A stretch of 64,000 nucleotides of DNA from Virgibacillus sp. MSP4-1 (GCF_010092505.1 NZ_CP048021.1:3038001-3102000), one strand, 5' to 3'. Shown: positions 1 through 10,165, numbered from the stretch's first letter. Program-made: numbers and translations. The notes: generated from the sequence alone by a model not told the origin.

Positions 1-240
1 CAGGAAGAAACAACTTCAAGCGGAATTGTACTTCCAGATTCTGCGAAAGAAAAACCACAAGAAGGAAAAGTAGTAGCTGTTGGTTCCGGACGTGTGACCG
101 ACAATGGTGAACGTGTTGCACCTGAGGTTGCTGAAGGGAACATTGTTGTCTACTCAAAATATGCGGGAACAGAAGTGAAATATGAAGGTAATGAATACTT
201 AATTCTTCGTGAAAGTGATATTTTGGCTGTCATCGGCTAA
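1..240 (+). CDS. groES: Co-chaperonin GroES, C-terminal part (start lies before the window)
   Basis: An open frame runs from base 1 to a TAA at 238-240 and encodes 79 residues. The translation matches the C-terminal four fifths of GroES, including [17 protein letters not shown] (mobile loop and following strand) and the closing ESDILAVIG. GroES forms the heptameric lid of the GroEL chamber in the cytoplasm. It lies 61 bp before groEL, the usual groESL operon order. The promoter, and any CIRCE operator, would be upstream and are not visible. The gene is partial only because of the window edge. Confidence 0.97.
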   Translation, partial: QEETTSSGIVLPDSAKEKPQEGKVVAVGSGRVTDNGERVAPEVAEGNIVVYSKYAGTEVKYEGNEYLILRESDILAVIG

Positions 241-286
241 TATCACGGAGGAACGTTTGAAATATCATAACCTATTTAAAATATAA

Positions 287-1936
<1,650 letters not shown>

Positions 1937-2017
1937 TAAGCCGTTCCAACCCTTGATATGAGTGGGTTTTATGTAAGATGAAAGTGTGATGTTAACATTT
2001 TGTTAACATTGAGGATT

Positions 2018-2881
2018 TTAATCGAGGCTTCTCATAAGTTGAGCAAACTTTTGGGAAGCTTCTTTTTTCATTTCTTGTGTCACATGGAGGTACACATTTT
2101 TCGTGATTTGATCATCGGTATGACCAAGCCTGTCCATGATTTGTTCGAGTGATACACCAGCTTCTGCTAGCAGTGACGTGTGTGTATGTCGCAACGAGTG
2201 TGGTGTTAAATCTTGATTTAAACCTGCAATAGCAAGTAATCGAGCCATTCGAAGTTGAACTGTTTTAATGACAATAGGATAGCCGTATTGTCGTTCCGTT
2301 TTTGCAAAGATAAAGTCTTTATTGTAATAGTCATCACCAAGCTGCTCGATTATGTTATTTAGAGCTTTTCGGTGGTTCTTTAAAATTTGTATGACATCTT
2401 CATCCACAACTATTTTCCTCCTTGATTTTCTTGTTTTTGGTGTGACTAACTGATACTTCAACGTATTATTATTTGGATTGTAATACGTTTTAGTAATGCT
2501 AATCGTGTGGTTAATAAAATCTACATCTTTCCATTTGAGAGCAACCAATTCCCCAACCCTGATTCCTGTATAGGAGAGAATGAGAAACATCAGGTAGTCT
2601 AGATCTAAACCTTGTTTTTTGGCAGTTTTTAAAAACAAAGCAAGTTCTTCTTTCTCCAGATATTTTGGAACTTCATCTTCCTCTAACTGCTCAATGGTTT
2701 TCTTATCTTTTTTTAAATAAGCAAATTCGGTTGGATCCTTCTTTATAATTTCCAGTTCAAGTGCTTTTCGGAAAATCATTTTTCCTGTTCGATTTATCCC
2801 ATCCATTGTACTATCAGAATAACCTTGTTCTTTTAAGTCATTTAAAGCGTCTTGATATTTCTTCCTTGTAATGTCTTTCAA
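2018..2881 (-). pseudogene. Tyrosine recombinase (phage/ICE-type integrase), 5'-truncated
   Basis: 287 residues read from a TTG at 2881, preceded three codons upstream by a stop. All catalytic residues of the tyrosine recombinase family are visible: Arg in TGIRVGEL, Lys in the PKTRKSRRK strand, HSLRHTH, LGH and the nucleophile Tyr in KNVYLH. Integrases of this type are usually about 370-390 residues with an N-terminal AP2-like arm-binding domain. That domain is missing here, and the frame begins at the core-binding domain. The break lies just before the ISL3 copy at about 2890-2930, so insertion of that element probably removed the 5' end. The gene abuts the groEL terminator, a position typical of site-specific integration. 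I infer an inactive remnant. Confidence 0.8.
2024..2062 (+). terminator. Hairpin downstream of groEL, inside the 3' end of the integrase gene; possible att site
   Basis: A 16-nt arm GAGGCTTCTCATAAGT pairs, with G-T wobbles and one mismatch, with ACTTTTGGGAAGCTTC across a 7-nt loop, followed by TTTTTT. On the + strand it reads as an intrinsic terminator for groEL. On the - strand it encodes the last residues of the integrase. The same 39 nt recur with 5 differences at 7231-7269 after proA. Confidence 0.7.
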
Positions 2882-2930
2882 TTTGATTCATCGTCACTTT
2901 CTGTGAAAAATATACAATAAACATGAAAAA

Positions 2931-2994
2931 ACTCGCTATTTCTTGGCAATCCATTTCATAGAGACCAATCAATGAAATGGAGGAAATAGCGAGT
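2931..2994 (+). promoter_or_regulatory. Two-tier hairpin covering the ribosome binding site and GTG start of the ISL3 transposase
   Basis: The outer arms ACTCGCTATTTC (2931-2942) and GAAATAGCGAGT (2983-2994) are perfectly complementary. Inside them TCCATTTCAT (2950-2959) pairs with ATGAAATGGA (2972-2981). The TGGAGGA ribosome binding site and the first two bases of the GTG start (2993) lie in the 3' arm. This would hide them in transcripts that read in from outside, a known way insertion sequences limit expression from neighbouring promoters. Confidence 0.7.
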
Positions 2995-4006
2995 GAAAAC
3001 TAATATAAGTTTACCACTAGGATTGCCAGAATTTATAATTTTAAAACAGACCATTCAAGAAACAAGAATACTACTCGAGGTGGAAACCATCGAACCCCCA
3101 AATCGATGTATTCACTGCGGTTTTTCAAACCTTAAGCGGCACGATAAACGTCTACGAAGAGTAAGGGACATGAATCTATTTCATAAACATTTGCATCTAC
3201 TCATTCATGTCAAACGATGGCGTTGTCAGAACTGCAAGGAAGTATTTAGTGAACCCTTATCTTCTGTACCATCTGGAAGCCATCAAACCTATCGCTTGCA
3301 GGAACACATATTTGAACAATGTCGTGATACAACGATTAGTTATGTGAGCCGTCAATTGGCGATGAGCTACAAAACAATCGAACGTATCTATTACAAAATG
3401 GCAAAGAATGAAATACAAGATAAACAAACTTCTGGTGTAGTTGGCATCGATGAAATTGCTGTTCGAAAGGGCCACCGTTACGAAACTGTTGTGACAGATA
3501 TTATAAAGGGTAACGTTCATGAAATGGGCGCAGACCGTGACTATCAATCAGCACTTGAGATCCTTGAAAGGTTGGAAGACAGAGGGTTGAAAACCCTTGT
3601 CATGGACATGTGGTGGCCATTCCATAAAGCAGCCAAACAGTTATATCCAGATATCCCAATCGTGATTGATAAGTATCATGTAGTTCAAAAAGTGAATCAC
3701 GCCTTTGATCAAGTCAGAAAGGCTCATAATGCCCAGATTAAAGGACTTAAAAAGGGTAGATTTGCCTTATTAAAGCGCCCTTTTCGTCTAACCGAAAAAC
3801 AACTGGAAGAATACCATGAAGAATCACCAGAAATCGCTCATGCTTATTACTTAAAAGAATGGTTTTATGATCTCTATGAACAATCAACATACGAAGAGGC
3901 TGAAGCATTTTTAAATACTTGGATAGAGCAGGCAAAGATGAGCCCTTTCTCAGCGTTTCATGAGTATACAAAAACGCTGGATACATGGAAGATTCATATC
4001 CTATAA
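2993..4006 (+). pseudogene. ISL3-family transposase, C-terminus lost
   Basis: 337 residues starting at GTG 2993. The N-terminal zinc-finger pattern RCIHCG...RWRCQNC and the DDE catalytic core (GIDEIAVRKGH; LVMDMWWPFHKAAKQLYP; VIDKYHVVQ) identify an ISL3-family transposase. Family members usually continue past the TLxxWK segment to a final block carrying the catalytic Glu and a GYRNFxNFRxR-like tail. Here the frame ends at KTLDTWKIHIL and changes into unrelated IS3-type sequence at about 4005. The element is therefore a truncated, probably inactive copy. No right-hand inverted repeat could be assigned. Confidence 0.85.
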
Positions 4007-4178
4007 AACAGAATTTGTCAGTGGTAGGGTTTTCTCTAGCCAACAAGAACTTGATTTAGAGCTATTTGATTATGTGAATAGGTTTAATAATATCCGAATT
4101 CACGGGTCCCTAGACTTTTTAACGCCTAACGAATATAAGTGTAAGCACCACGCGGAAGCGAGCACCGTTCAACAATAA
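4005..4178 (+). pseudogene. IS3-family transposase (OrfB) C-terminal fragment
   Basis: In the frame ending at 4178 the sequence reads YKTEFVSGRVFSSQQEL, then FDYVNRFNNIRIHGSL and DFLTPNEYK. This is the typical C-terminal end of an IS3-family integrase-like transposase (the conserved E...YN.RIH..L...P.EY region). Upstream residues in this frame come from ISL3 sequence in the wrong frame, so the junction at about 4005 is a chimera of two broken elements. It belongs to a different IS3 subgroup from the intact copy at 15803-17280. It encodes no functional protein. Confidence 0.75.
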
Positions 4179-4186
4179 AGAAACGT

Positions 4187-4327
4187 GCACTTTACTTGGA
4201 AGGCGGGCATGATAGCCTTGGCGGCTGAGCCAGATTATTGAAATATCTGGCTTCCTGGCTCATGATCTTGCCCGCAGAGACTCATAGTCAAATGACAAAC
4301 TGCACGCACTACCTTCCAGGAAAGTGC
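4187..4327. repeat. Nested inverted repeat, about 140 bp, between the IS remnants and the proBA leader
   Basis: Outer arms 4187-4203 (GCACTTT...TTGGAAGG) and 4312-4327 (CCTTCCAGGAAAGTGC) are complementary apart from an interior mismatch. Inside are GCGGGCA (4203-4209) with TGCCCGC (4269-4275), and GCCAGAT (4229-4235) with ATCTGGC (4245-4251). The layout resembles a MITE-like or structured mobile remnant. No gene is seen from 4179 to 4475. AAATTTGTTTAGTTTTGACA at 4367-4386 resembles the end of an IS3 element. Confidence 0.5.
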
Positions 4328-4475
4328 TAGAACCTTAAACGCTATAAAATTGGCTATGTTCCTTAAAAATTTGTTTAGTTTTGACATACCACTGTAGGCG
4401 GAATAGCTCACACCTTGTTGCTGTTCGCTTATCATGCAGGAGAAATTATGAGAAGAAAGGATTTTTTATTTTACA

Positions 4476-4504
4476 TTGACTCCTGATGAATTTTCAGTCA
4501 TAAT
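4476..4504 (+). promoter_or_regulatory. SigA-type promoter upstream of the proBA T-box
   Basis: TTGACT at 4476-4481 and CATAAT at 4499-4504 are separated by 17 bp. They lie about 50-60 bp before the T-box leader begins. Confidence 0.65.
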
Positions 4505-4549
4505 CACTTATAATTATAAATAATTAAAAAGTAAACGCATAAATGTAAA

Positions 4550-4792
4550 GTAATGATAGGGAACTATTAGATAGTCCTCAGGTGAAAGAGAGTAAAATCC
4601 ACCGGCTGAAAGGTTTTACAACCTGCAATGCTATTGAACCTGTCCCTTGAACTGTTAGGTAACTCCTAACCGTTGTTCCTGCGTTAAAGGATTACTGAAG
4701 TGGATATTAGGTGCATCTAATATCAATGAAGGTGGTACCGCGGAGACAATGCTCTTCCGTCCTTTGTATAAGGATGGAAGGGCATTTTTTAT
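4550..4792 (+). promoter_or_regulatory. T-box riboswitch (uncharged-tRNA sensor) for proBA
   Basis: The T-box core GAAGGTGGTACCGCGG lies at about 4728-4743. A terminator follows: arms ATGCTCTTCCGTCCTT (4749-4764) and AAGGATGGAAGGGCAT (4770-4785), then a T run. T-boxes read the charging state of one tRNA through a specifier triplet and the discriminator-pairing bulge, here TGGT, which would fit a discriminator A. Because proBA follows, tRNA-Pro is the expected ligand. A CCT triplet in attgaaCCTgtcc (about 4634) is a candidate proline specifier, but I could not fold stem I. Confidence 0.9.
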
Positions 4793-4814
4793 ATAAATTG
4801 GATGGTGAATGAAA

Positions 4815-5942
4815 ATGAGCAGGAAAAGGATTGTTGTCAAAATAGGCAGTAGCTCCTTAACAAACACAACTGGTGGACTAAGTAATGAAAAGCTGCGTGA
4901 CTATGTAGATGCGCTTGCACGCTTGAAGCAACTGGGGCACGAGGTCATTTTGATTTCATCCGGAGCCGTTGCAGCTGGTTTTACCGATCTTGGTTATTCT
5001 TCACGTCCTGTAACAACTGCCGGAAAACAGGCAGCAGCGGCGGTAGGGCAAGGACAGTTACTTAAAGGGTATACGGAAGAGTTTAAAAAACACCGGATTG
5101 TCGCCGCACAACTATTGTTAACAAGACAAAACTTCTTATATAAAGAACAGTATCAAAATGCACATGCAACCTTATCGGAGCTTTTAAAGCGCAATGTAAT
5201 CCCTATTATTAACGAAAATGATTCTGTATCTATTAAGGAATTAAACTTTGGCGATAATGATATGTTATCAGCACTGGTCAGTGGTCTCGTGCATGCAGAT
5301 TTTTTAATGATACTGACCGATATTAATGGGTTATATGACCAAAATCCACGAACACATCCGAATGCAAAAAAATATCACTTTCTTGATGACATTGATGATC
5401 ATCTACTGAATGGTGCTGCTGAAACTGGTTCAAATCTTGGTACTGGAGGCATGAAATCTAAACTAGAGGCAGCCCGTACCGCACTGGATCTAGGGGTGAA
5501 AGTGTTTGTTGGAACGGGTGCGAGGGGAGAAGAACTTGAAGATATTCTTGATGGGAAAGGGGATGGGACTTATATCGGTAATCAATCACAAGCCAGTATG
5601 AATAATTCGAAGCAGTGGTTGGCTCTGCATTCGATTCCCAGTGGAAAAATTGAAATTGATTCTGGTGCTGAAGAGGCTATATTAAGACACGGCAAAAGTC
5701 TCTTGCCAGCAGGTGTAACAAACATTATGGGTAACTTTAAGGTCGATGATGTAGTGGAAGTGGTCAACGTAAAAGGAGAGCTGATTGGAAAGGGCAGAGT
5801 AAATTTTTCATCGAATCAATTATTAGAAATTAAGGGGTTATCAAGCAATGAGGCTATGATCAAAGCCAACAGTGATCATAAGGTTGTGATTCATCGAGAT
5901 TATTGGGTAAGTCAAAATCAAAGGAGGATGCAGTATGGGTGA
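4815..5942 (+). CDS. proB: Glutamate 5-kinase
   Basis: Catalyses the first step of proline synthesis, ATP-dependent phosphorylation of glutamate to gamma-glutamyl phosphate, in the cytoplasm. An amino-acid kinase domain fills about residues 1-255 ([11 protein letters not shown] at the start, [29 protein letters not shown]). A PUA domain follows in the C-terminal third ([14 protein letters not shown] onward). I chose ATG 4815 because GGATGGTG at 4800-4807 is well spaced for it but too close to the ATG at 4809. At about 375 residues the length is normal. It overlaps proA by 8 bp and is controlled by the T-box upstream. Confidence 0.95.
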   Translation: MSRKRIVVKIGSSSLTNTTGGLSNEKLRDYVDALARLKQLGHEVILISSGAVAAGFTDLGYSSRPVTTAGKQAAAAVGQGQLLKGYTEEFKKHRIVAAQLLLTRQNFLYKEQYQNAHATLSELLKRNVIPIINENDSVSIKELNFGDNDMLSALVSGLVHADFLMILTDINGLYDQNPRTHPNAKKYHFLDDIDDHLLNGAAETGSNLGTGGMKSKLEAARTALDLGVKVFVGTGARGEELEDILDGKGDGTYIGNQSQASMNNSKQWLALHSIPSGKIEIDSGAEEAILRHGKSLLPAGVTNIMGNFKVDDVVEVVNVKGELIGKGRVNFSSNQLLEIKGLSSNEAMIKANSDHKVVIHRDYWVSQNQRRMQYG

Positions 5943-7206
5943 TATCACACAGGTTGAGCAGATGAGCGAGTTGATGCAAAAAGCTGAAAGGGCCAAAAAC
6001 GCAGCCCCTTTATTAGCAAAGGCAACTACGGAACAAAAAAATAAGGCACTTCAGCTGATTTCCGACCAGCTCATCAAAGAACAGGCATTTCTATTAGAAG
6101 AAAATAAGAAGGATTTAACAGCTGGAAAAGACAATGGAATAAGCGATTCTTTACTTGATCGCTTAATGTTGGATGAATCACGAATCAGAGATATGTCAGC
6201 TGCTCTTATCGAGTTAACTGAGCTGGAGGATCCAATTGGGGCATTGCTCGAGGAATGGGAACGTCCGAATGGTCTGACCATTTCACAAATTCGTGTTCCT
6301 CTTGGCGTAGTAGGAATGATTTATGAGGCCAGACCGAATGTTACCGTTGATGCTTCAAACCTCTGCTTAAAAACAGGCAATGCCGTACTGCTTCGCGGGA
6401 GTTCCACAGCGATTCATTCAAATAAAGCAATCGTCAAGGTTATCCATCATGCTCTTGAAATGAGTGAGCTACCTGTTGATTCGGTGCAGTTACTTGAAGA
6501 TACCAGTCGGGAAACGGCTTCTAAGATGTTTCAATTAAATCAATATCTTGATGTGTTAATCCCGCGTGGAAGTGCAAAGTTGATTCAAACGGTGGTCCAA
6601 AACTCTACCGTTCCTGTATTAGAAACGGGTGCAGGTAATTGTCATGTTTACATTGATGATACAGCTGATCCAACGATGGCCTTTGACATTGCCATTAATG
6701 CTAAAACACAACGTCCTTCTGTCTGTAATGCCTGCGAAACCATTCTTGTACAGAGCGATTGGGCTTCGAGGCATCTAACAGATTTAGTCACTGAATTACA
6801 GCAAAACGGTGTTCAAATTCATGGAGATGAAACGGTACAACAGTTAGGAATGAATGTTATTCCAGCAAGTACAGAAGATTGGGGTACCGAATATTTAGCA
6901 TTAGAAGTTGCCATAAAGGTTGTTGAAAACGTTGATGAGGCCATTACCCATATTAATCAATATGGAACGAAGCATTCTGAGGCTATTGTTTCTTCAACAG
7001 CCGAACATGCAGAACAATTTTTGAATGAGATCGATGCTGCAGCCGTCTATCACAACGCCTCGACCCGATTCACAGATGGATTTGAATTTGGATTTGGTGC
7101 TGAAATTGGAATCAGTACACAAAAACTTCATGCTCGTGGACCAATGGGGTTATCCGCCTTGACCTCTACGAAATACATGGTTAAGGGGAAAGGTCAGATT
7201 AAGTAG
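5935..7206 (+). CDS. proA: Gamma-glutamyl phosphate reductase
   Basis: 423 residues, the usual length. It reduces gamma-glutamyl phosphate with NADPH to glutamate-5-semialdehyde, which cyclises toward proline. It belongs to the aldehyde dehydrogenase superfamily: SNKAIVKVI and [14 protein letters not shown] are recognisable, the catalytic Cys lies in [12 protein letters not shown], and the C-terminal [19 protein letters not shown] is highly diagnostic. A GGAGGATGCAGT site inside proB precedes the ATG. It is the second gene of the T-box-controlled proBA operon. proC is not in the window. Confidence 0.96.
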   Translation: MGDITQVEQMSELMQKAERAKNAAPLLAKATTEQKNKALQLISDQLIKEQAFLLEENKKDLTAGKDNGISDSLLDRLMLDESRIRDMSAALIELTELEDPIGALLEEWERPNGLTISQIRVPLGVVGMIYEARPNVTVDASNLCLKTGNAVLLRGSSTAIHSNKAIVKVIHHALEMSELPVDSVQLLEDTSRETASKMFQLNQYLDVLIPRGSAKLIQTVVQNSTVPVLETGAGNCHVYIDDTADPTMAFDIAINAKTQRPSVCNACETILVQSDWASRHLTDLVTELQQNGVQIHGDETVQQLGMNVIPASTEDWGTEYLALEVAIKVVENVDEAITHINQYGTKHSEAIVSSTAEHAEQFLNEIDAAAVYHNASTRFTDGFEFGFGAEIGISTQKLHARGPMGLSALTSTKYMVKGKGQIK

Positions 7207-7230
7207 GGTTTAACATTAAGGACAAAAATA

Positions 7231-7269
7231 GAAGCTTCTCATAAGTTGACGAGACTTATGGGAAGCTTC
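7231..7269 (+). terminator. proBA terminator; near copy of the hairpin at 2024-2062
   Basis: GAAGCTTCTCATAAGT pairs with ACTTATGGGAAGCTTC (one G-T wobble) across a 7-nt loop, and CGTTTTATGTTTT follows. It sits 25 bp after proA. It matches 34 of 39 positions of the hairpin after groEL, so it is also a candidate att repeat. Confidence 0.8.
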
Positions 7270-7414
7270 CGTTTTATGTTTTACAGATGATAAAAATATC
7301 ACTTTTACCTCCACAATCAACATTTTGGATATTGTATGATGGATTTTTGCCTATGTTCCAGATGTGTACATATGTATAGTCTAATCATTCATAAAAAAAG
7401 AGAATAAATAAGTA

Positions 7415-7458
7415 AAAAAGGAAAGATTGGATGTACCTCAATCCAATCTTTCCTTTTT
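7415..7458. terminator. Perfect 18-bp-stem hairpin in the gap after proA
   Basis: AAAAAGGAAAGATTGGAT (7415-7432) and its exact complement (7441-7458) flank an 8-nt loop. Flanking A and T runs would allow termination in both directions. Part of it, GATGTACCTCAATCCAAT (7430-7447), recurs at 7598-7615. Apart from these signals I see no gene in 7207-7685. Confidence 0.65.
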
Positions 7459-7685
7459 ACATATCTATTCATTTATTATTGGCCAAATCGGGTTGGATAT
7501 TATTGAATATTTGTGTTTTGACTGCTCTTTCCTTTCATGGAATGATGATATAGAACACCGCGCATTTTCTCCACTTTTACTTCTACAGACATTGAATGAT
7601 GTACCTCAATCCAATAACCATTCATTCACGCTTTCCGATTTCCGTTCAGACAAAACGTTTACAAAAATGAAAAGGAGTGCTTTTA

Positions 7686-8012
7686 ATGGGACATGATATT
7701 TTGGGAGTTAATCGAGCAGGAAAGGAGATTGCTTATGCACGATTTAGCATGGGCAACTATAATGCTACCGTTTTATACAGATTACTTGATGCAGATGATT
7801 TCTATGCTGGAGTTAGTGGATCAGGCGGCTCTACTTTGTTTTCAGTACAACAGATTGAACATGCGATTCATTCATACAGTCAATTATTTGAAAAAAATGA
7901 ATCTGCTTCAGAACTTGATATAGACTGGGATCTGAAGCAAATAAAAGAGTTTTTACTCAACTGTTTAACAACAGCCAAAAATGAGGGAAATGTAAAAGTA
8001 TTTTTTGGATAA
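7686..8012 (+). CDS. Conserved hypothetical protein (108 aa)
   Basis: Encodes 108 residues beginning MGHDILGVNRAGKEIAYARF. I chose ATG 7686 because AAGGAG at 7671-7676 is well placed for it, rather than the in-frame GTG at 7677. The protein has no signal peptide or membrane segment. It has an N-terminal part rich in Gly, Tyr and Ala (SMGNYNATVLYRLLDADDFYAGVSGSGG) and a helical C-terminal half ending NEGNVKVFFG. The composition suggests a small soluble cytoplasmic protein. I recall similar short proteins in other Bacillaceae but cannot assign a function. It stands alone between terminators and the divergently spaced TetR pair. Confidence 0.75.
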   Translation: MGHDILGVNRAGKEIAYARFSMGNYNATVLYRLLDADDFYAGVSGSGGSTLFSVQQIEHAIHSYSQLFEKNESASELDIDWDLKQIKEFLLNCLTTAKNEGNVKVFFG

Positions 8013-8106
8013 TCTAATACATGCTGTTTAGAGATTTTATGATCAATGAAGCAAGGTGGAGATGAATGACTTCGGATAAAAGATGGCTTTTAGCCATCTT
8101 TATTTG

Positions 8107-8135
8107 TTGACATATGACAGTGTGTCATATAGAAT
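8107..8135 (+). promoter_or_regulatory. Promoter of the TetR/Spx-like operon with an operator in its spacer
   Basis: TTGACA (8107-8112), a 17-bp spacer and TAGAAT (8130-8135) form a near-ideal SigA promoter. The palindrome ATATGACAGTGTGTCATAT (8112-8130) occupies the whole spacer, so a bound repressor would block RNA polymerase. Confidence 0.8.
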
Positions 8136-8149
8136 AAATGTATCAGAAA

Positions 8150-8164
8150 ATGACACGATGTCAT
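8150..8164 (+). promoter_or_regulatory. Second TetR-type operator
   Basis: ATGACA-CGA-TGTCAT repeats the core of the operator at 8112-8130 (ATGACA-GTG-TGTCAT). It lies downstream of the -10 box, with centres 36 bp apart. Two matching sites beside a TetR gene point to autoregulation. Confidence 0.75.
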
Positions 8165-8182
8165 GTTTTTGGAGGAATAGCA

Positions 8183-8800
8183 TTGCCAAAAATGACGTTT
8201 TTTAATTTGCCGGATTATAAACGAAAGAAATTGATTGATGCAGCTGAAAAGGAATTTGCTAGAGTTGCTCTATTTGAAGCCTCCATTGCTAATATTGTAA
8301 AAACAGCTGGTATTCCGAGGGGAAGCTTTTATCAATATTTTCAGGATAAAGAGGACCTTTATTTTTATTTATTAGATAAGAAATTAGATGAGAGTAAACG
8401 ATATTTTGTATCGATACTGGATTATCATAATGGCGATATTTTCGAGGCTATGGTGGATATGTATCACCAATTTCTGGTCATGATGCCTGATGAGGAGGAG
8501 CATAACTTTATAAAAAATGCACTGTTATATGCGACGAATAAAGTGGAAAATTCCTTCACCTCAATATTTGATTCGACGTATGACAATAACCATTATTATA
8601 AAGTGATTGAATCCATTGACAGAGACAATTTGAAGGTGAAAGAGGATGAGGATTTGCTTTCCGTTCTGCAAGTGATGTCTGCTGTAGCCTTCCACAATAT
8701 AATTGTAAAATTATCGAATAAATTATCGGATGATGAGGCAACGGAACAATTTAAAGTTCAGATGGAATTGTTAAAGCATGGGGTTTACCAGGAAACCTAA
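8183..8800 (+). CDS. TetR-family transcriptional regulator
   Basis: 205 residues from TTG 8183, which follows GGAGGA at 8171. An ATG at 8138 is in frame but would lie within the operator region and has no ribosome binding site. The N-terminal helix-turn-helix is typical of TetR: KLIDAAEKEFA, then SIANIVKTAGIPRGSFYQYFQDKEDLY. The rest is an all-helical ligand-binding domain without recognisable ligand residues. Two identical-core palindromes flank and fill its promoter, so it probably represses itself and the Spx-like gene 29 bp downstream. The ligand is unknown. Confidence 0.9.
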   Translation: MPKMTFFNLPDYKRKKLIDAAEKEFARVALFEASIANIVKTAGIPRGSFYQYFQDKEDLYFYLLDKKLDESKRYFVSILDYHNGDIFEAMVDMYHQFLVMMPDEEEHNFIKNALLYATNKVENSFTSIFDSTYDNNHYYKVIESIDRDNLKVKEDEDLLSVLQVMSAVAFHNIIVKLSNKLSDDEATEQFKVQMELLKHGVYQET

Positions 8801-8829
8801 GCTTTCAAAAAATGAAAGGGGGACTCCCA

Positions 8830-9240
8830 ATGACGGTTACGATTTATGGAATAGGTTGTAAATCAACAAGGAAAGCAAGAAAGTGGCTGGAACAGAATGA
8901 AATAGCTTTTGTGGAGAGGAATATTTTACATAAACCTCTAACTGTAAGTGAGATTCATAATATTTTGCGCATGTCAGAAGATGGGACCGATGGAATTATG
9001 GCCACACGGTCTAAGGCATATAAAGACTTGAATCTTAATCTTGATGAATTATCACTTCAGGAGCTCATTGAATTGATTCACAGACAACCGAAGTTACTTA
9101 AAAGTCCTATTATTGTTGATGAAAAAAGATTGCAGGCAGGCTATAGTGATGAGGGGATCCGACAGTTCCTCCCCAGGAATTCCCGTTTAAACTGGAGGAT
9201 GAACCGTTTGAACCTGCTTAATGTTAACCCAACTAATTAA
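8830..9240 (+). CDS. Spx/ArsC-family protein with CxxT in place of the CxxC switch
   Basis: 136 residues from ATG 8830, preceded by AAAGGGGGA. It aligns by eye with Spx along its length: RKARKWLE, FVERNI, EIxNILRMSEDGTDGIMATRSKAY, SPIIVDEKRLQAGY, IRQFLP. Spx binds the RNA polymerase alpha C-terminal domain and redirects transcription under disulfide stress, and Gly52, required for alpha contact, is present. The redox motif C10-x-x-C13 is C10-K-S-T13 here, so the usual disulfide cannot form. The last 15-20 residues diverge. It is probably cotranscribed with the TetR gene. I call it an Spx paralogue, not canonical Spx. Confidence 0.85.
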   Translation: MTVTIYGIGCKSTRKARKWLEQNEIAFVERNILHKPLTVSEIHNILRMSEDGTDGIMATRSKAYKDLNLNLDELSLQELIELIHRQPKLLKSPIIVDEKRLQAGYSDEGIRQFLPRNSRLNWRMNRLNLLNVNPTN

Positions 9241-9310
9241 CACCTACTTCCATTGTTTTGCACTATGGTCATGTTCGGAAGAGGTCTATGGTTTTTGCTC
9301 AACATTTAGA

Positions 9311-9343
9311 AAAAGCGATGCTTAAAAGAAGCATCGCTTTTTT
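9311..9343. terminator. Bidirectional terminator between the Spx-like gene and gbsR
   Basis: AAAAGCGATGCTT and AAGCATCGCTTTTTT form a 12-13 bp stem with a short loop, with A and T runs on the two sides. The genes on either side converge. Confidence 0.85.
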
Positions 9344-9394
9344 ACTGCTGAAAATTTTTTGAGTTAATTAGGATCAATTCAGATTTGGGAGTGT

Positions 9395-10000
9395 TCATTT
9401 GTCGTCGTTAGTAGCCGAATCTCCTTCCTTCATCGGTAAAAACTCAAAAATCTCACCGGATTCAATAGACTGGACAAGTCGCTCCAGCCAGTGACAATAT
9501 TTTCTGTAGTCCTCCAGCTGTTGTATGTCCTGTTCCGCTCGCACTCTTAAATCTTCTCCTGCTTCCTCGTCATTCAGGACCTGCTGCAGCTTCTCTTCCG
9601 CGTAGTTAATGGCGTTAAGATTTAATTTCGCTTCTCGTTCCCATTTATCACCAAAAAACAGGGAGAAATATTGAAAGAAATTTTTCTCGGCCAGAAACAA
9701 GTCTTTGCGTGAACCTTTTTTCCATACCTTCTGGACAATGTTGATATCCTGTAATTTGCGTACGGCTGTGCTCATGCTTGGCTTACTCATGCCGAGGTCA
9801 TCTTTCATATCATCAAGTGTCATCGGTTTATGTTTAAAATACATCGTTGCGTATAATCTGCCAATGGACGGGGTGACCCCGTACAGGTCCATGGTCTCGG
9901 AAATTGAGTTAATAACTGCGCCTTCTGCCTGATCAACCAATTCCTCAGCTTTCTTCTGCTTACCATCCACTTCTCCCAAGAAAATCTCACCTTTCTCCAT
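9395..10000 (-). CDS. gbsR: GbsR-like MarR-family repressor of choline/betaine genes
   Basis: 201 residues. GbsR of Bacillus subtilis is a choline-sensing repressor of glycine betaine synthesis and choline uptake. Recognisable parts are the N-terminal helix (ISETMDLYGVTPSIGRLYATMYF), the winged helix (MTLDDMKDDLGMSKPSMSTAVRKLQ...VWKKGSRKDLF) and a helical C-terminal part with LERLVQSIESGEIF. It is transcribed away from betA, 441 bp apart, with two palindromes between them. The C-terminal tail is somewhat longer than in B. subtilis. Assignment rests on the overall pattern and the betA neighbour. Confidence 0.88.
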   Translation of the reverse strand: MEKGEIFLGEVDGKQKKAEELVDQAEGAVINSISETMDLYGVTPSIGRLYATMYFKHKPMTLDDMKDDLGMSKPSMSTAVRKLQDINIVQKVWKKGSRKDLFLAEKNFFQYFSLFFGDKWEREAKLNLNAINYAEEKLQQVLNDEEAGEDLRVRAEQDIQQLEDYRKYCHWLERLVQSIESGEIFEFLPMKEGDSATNDDK

Positions 10001-10103
10001 ATGTTTTACAGGTTCAATTAATTCAATATAAATTTAATTATCTACCACTATTAAAAACCTAACTGGAGCAAATGTCAAAAAATGAAAAGAGAATAGGCGC
10101 AGG

Positions 10104-10132
10104 TTTACAAAAAAATTTTACTATGATATATT
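10104..10132 (+). promoter_or_regulatory. Probable betA promoter
   Basis: TTTACA (10104-10109), 17 bp, then TATATT (10127-10132). The palindromes that begin at 10129 sit over the -10 and the likely start site, as expected for repression or a roadblock. Confidence 0.5.
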
Positions 10133-10165
10133 TAAAATATTAAATACGTTAAATAAATATTTAAC
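10129..10165 (+). promoter_or_regulatory. Tandem palindromes, putative GbsR operator
   Basis: TATTTAAAATATTAAATA (10129-10146) and GTTAAATAAATATTTAAC (10148-10165) are each perfect dyads sharing the TTAAATA half-site, and they start 19 bp apart. Their place between gbsR and betA makes GbsR the natural candidate. The rest of the 10001-10441 gap holds a CAGGTGG/CCACCTG hairpin at about 10231-10276 and no gene I can support. Confidence 0.6.

Noticed and set aside
7427-7696. 89-residue frame in the gap after proA
   Set aside because: It begins inside the 18-bp hairpin, has no ribosome binding site and looks like random translation. It overlaps the true start of the 108-residue gene.
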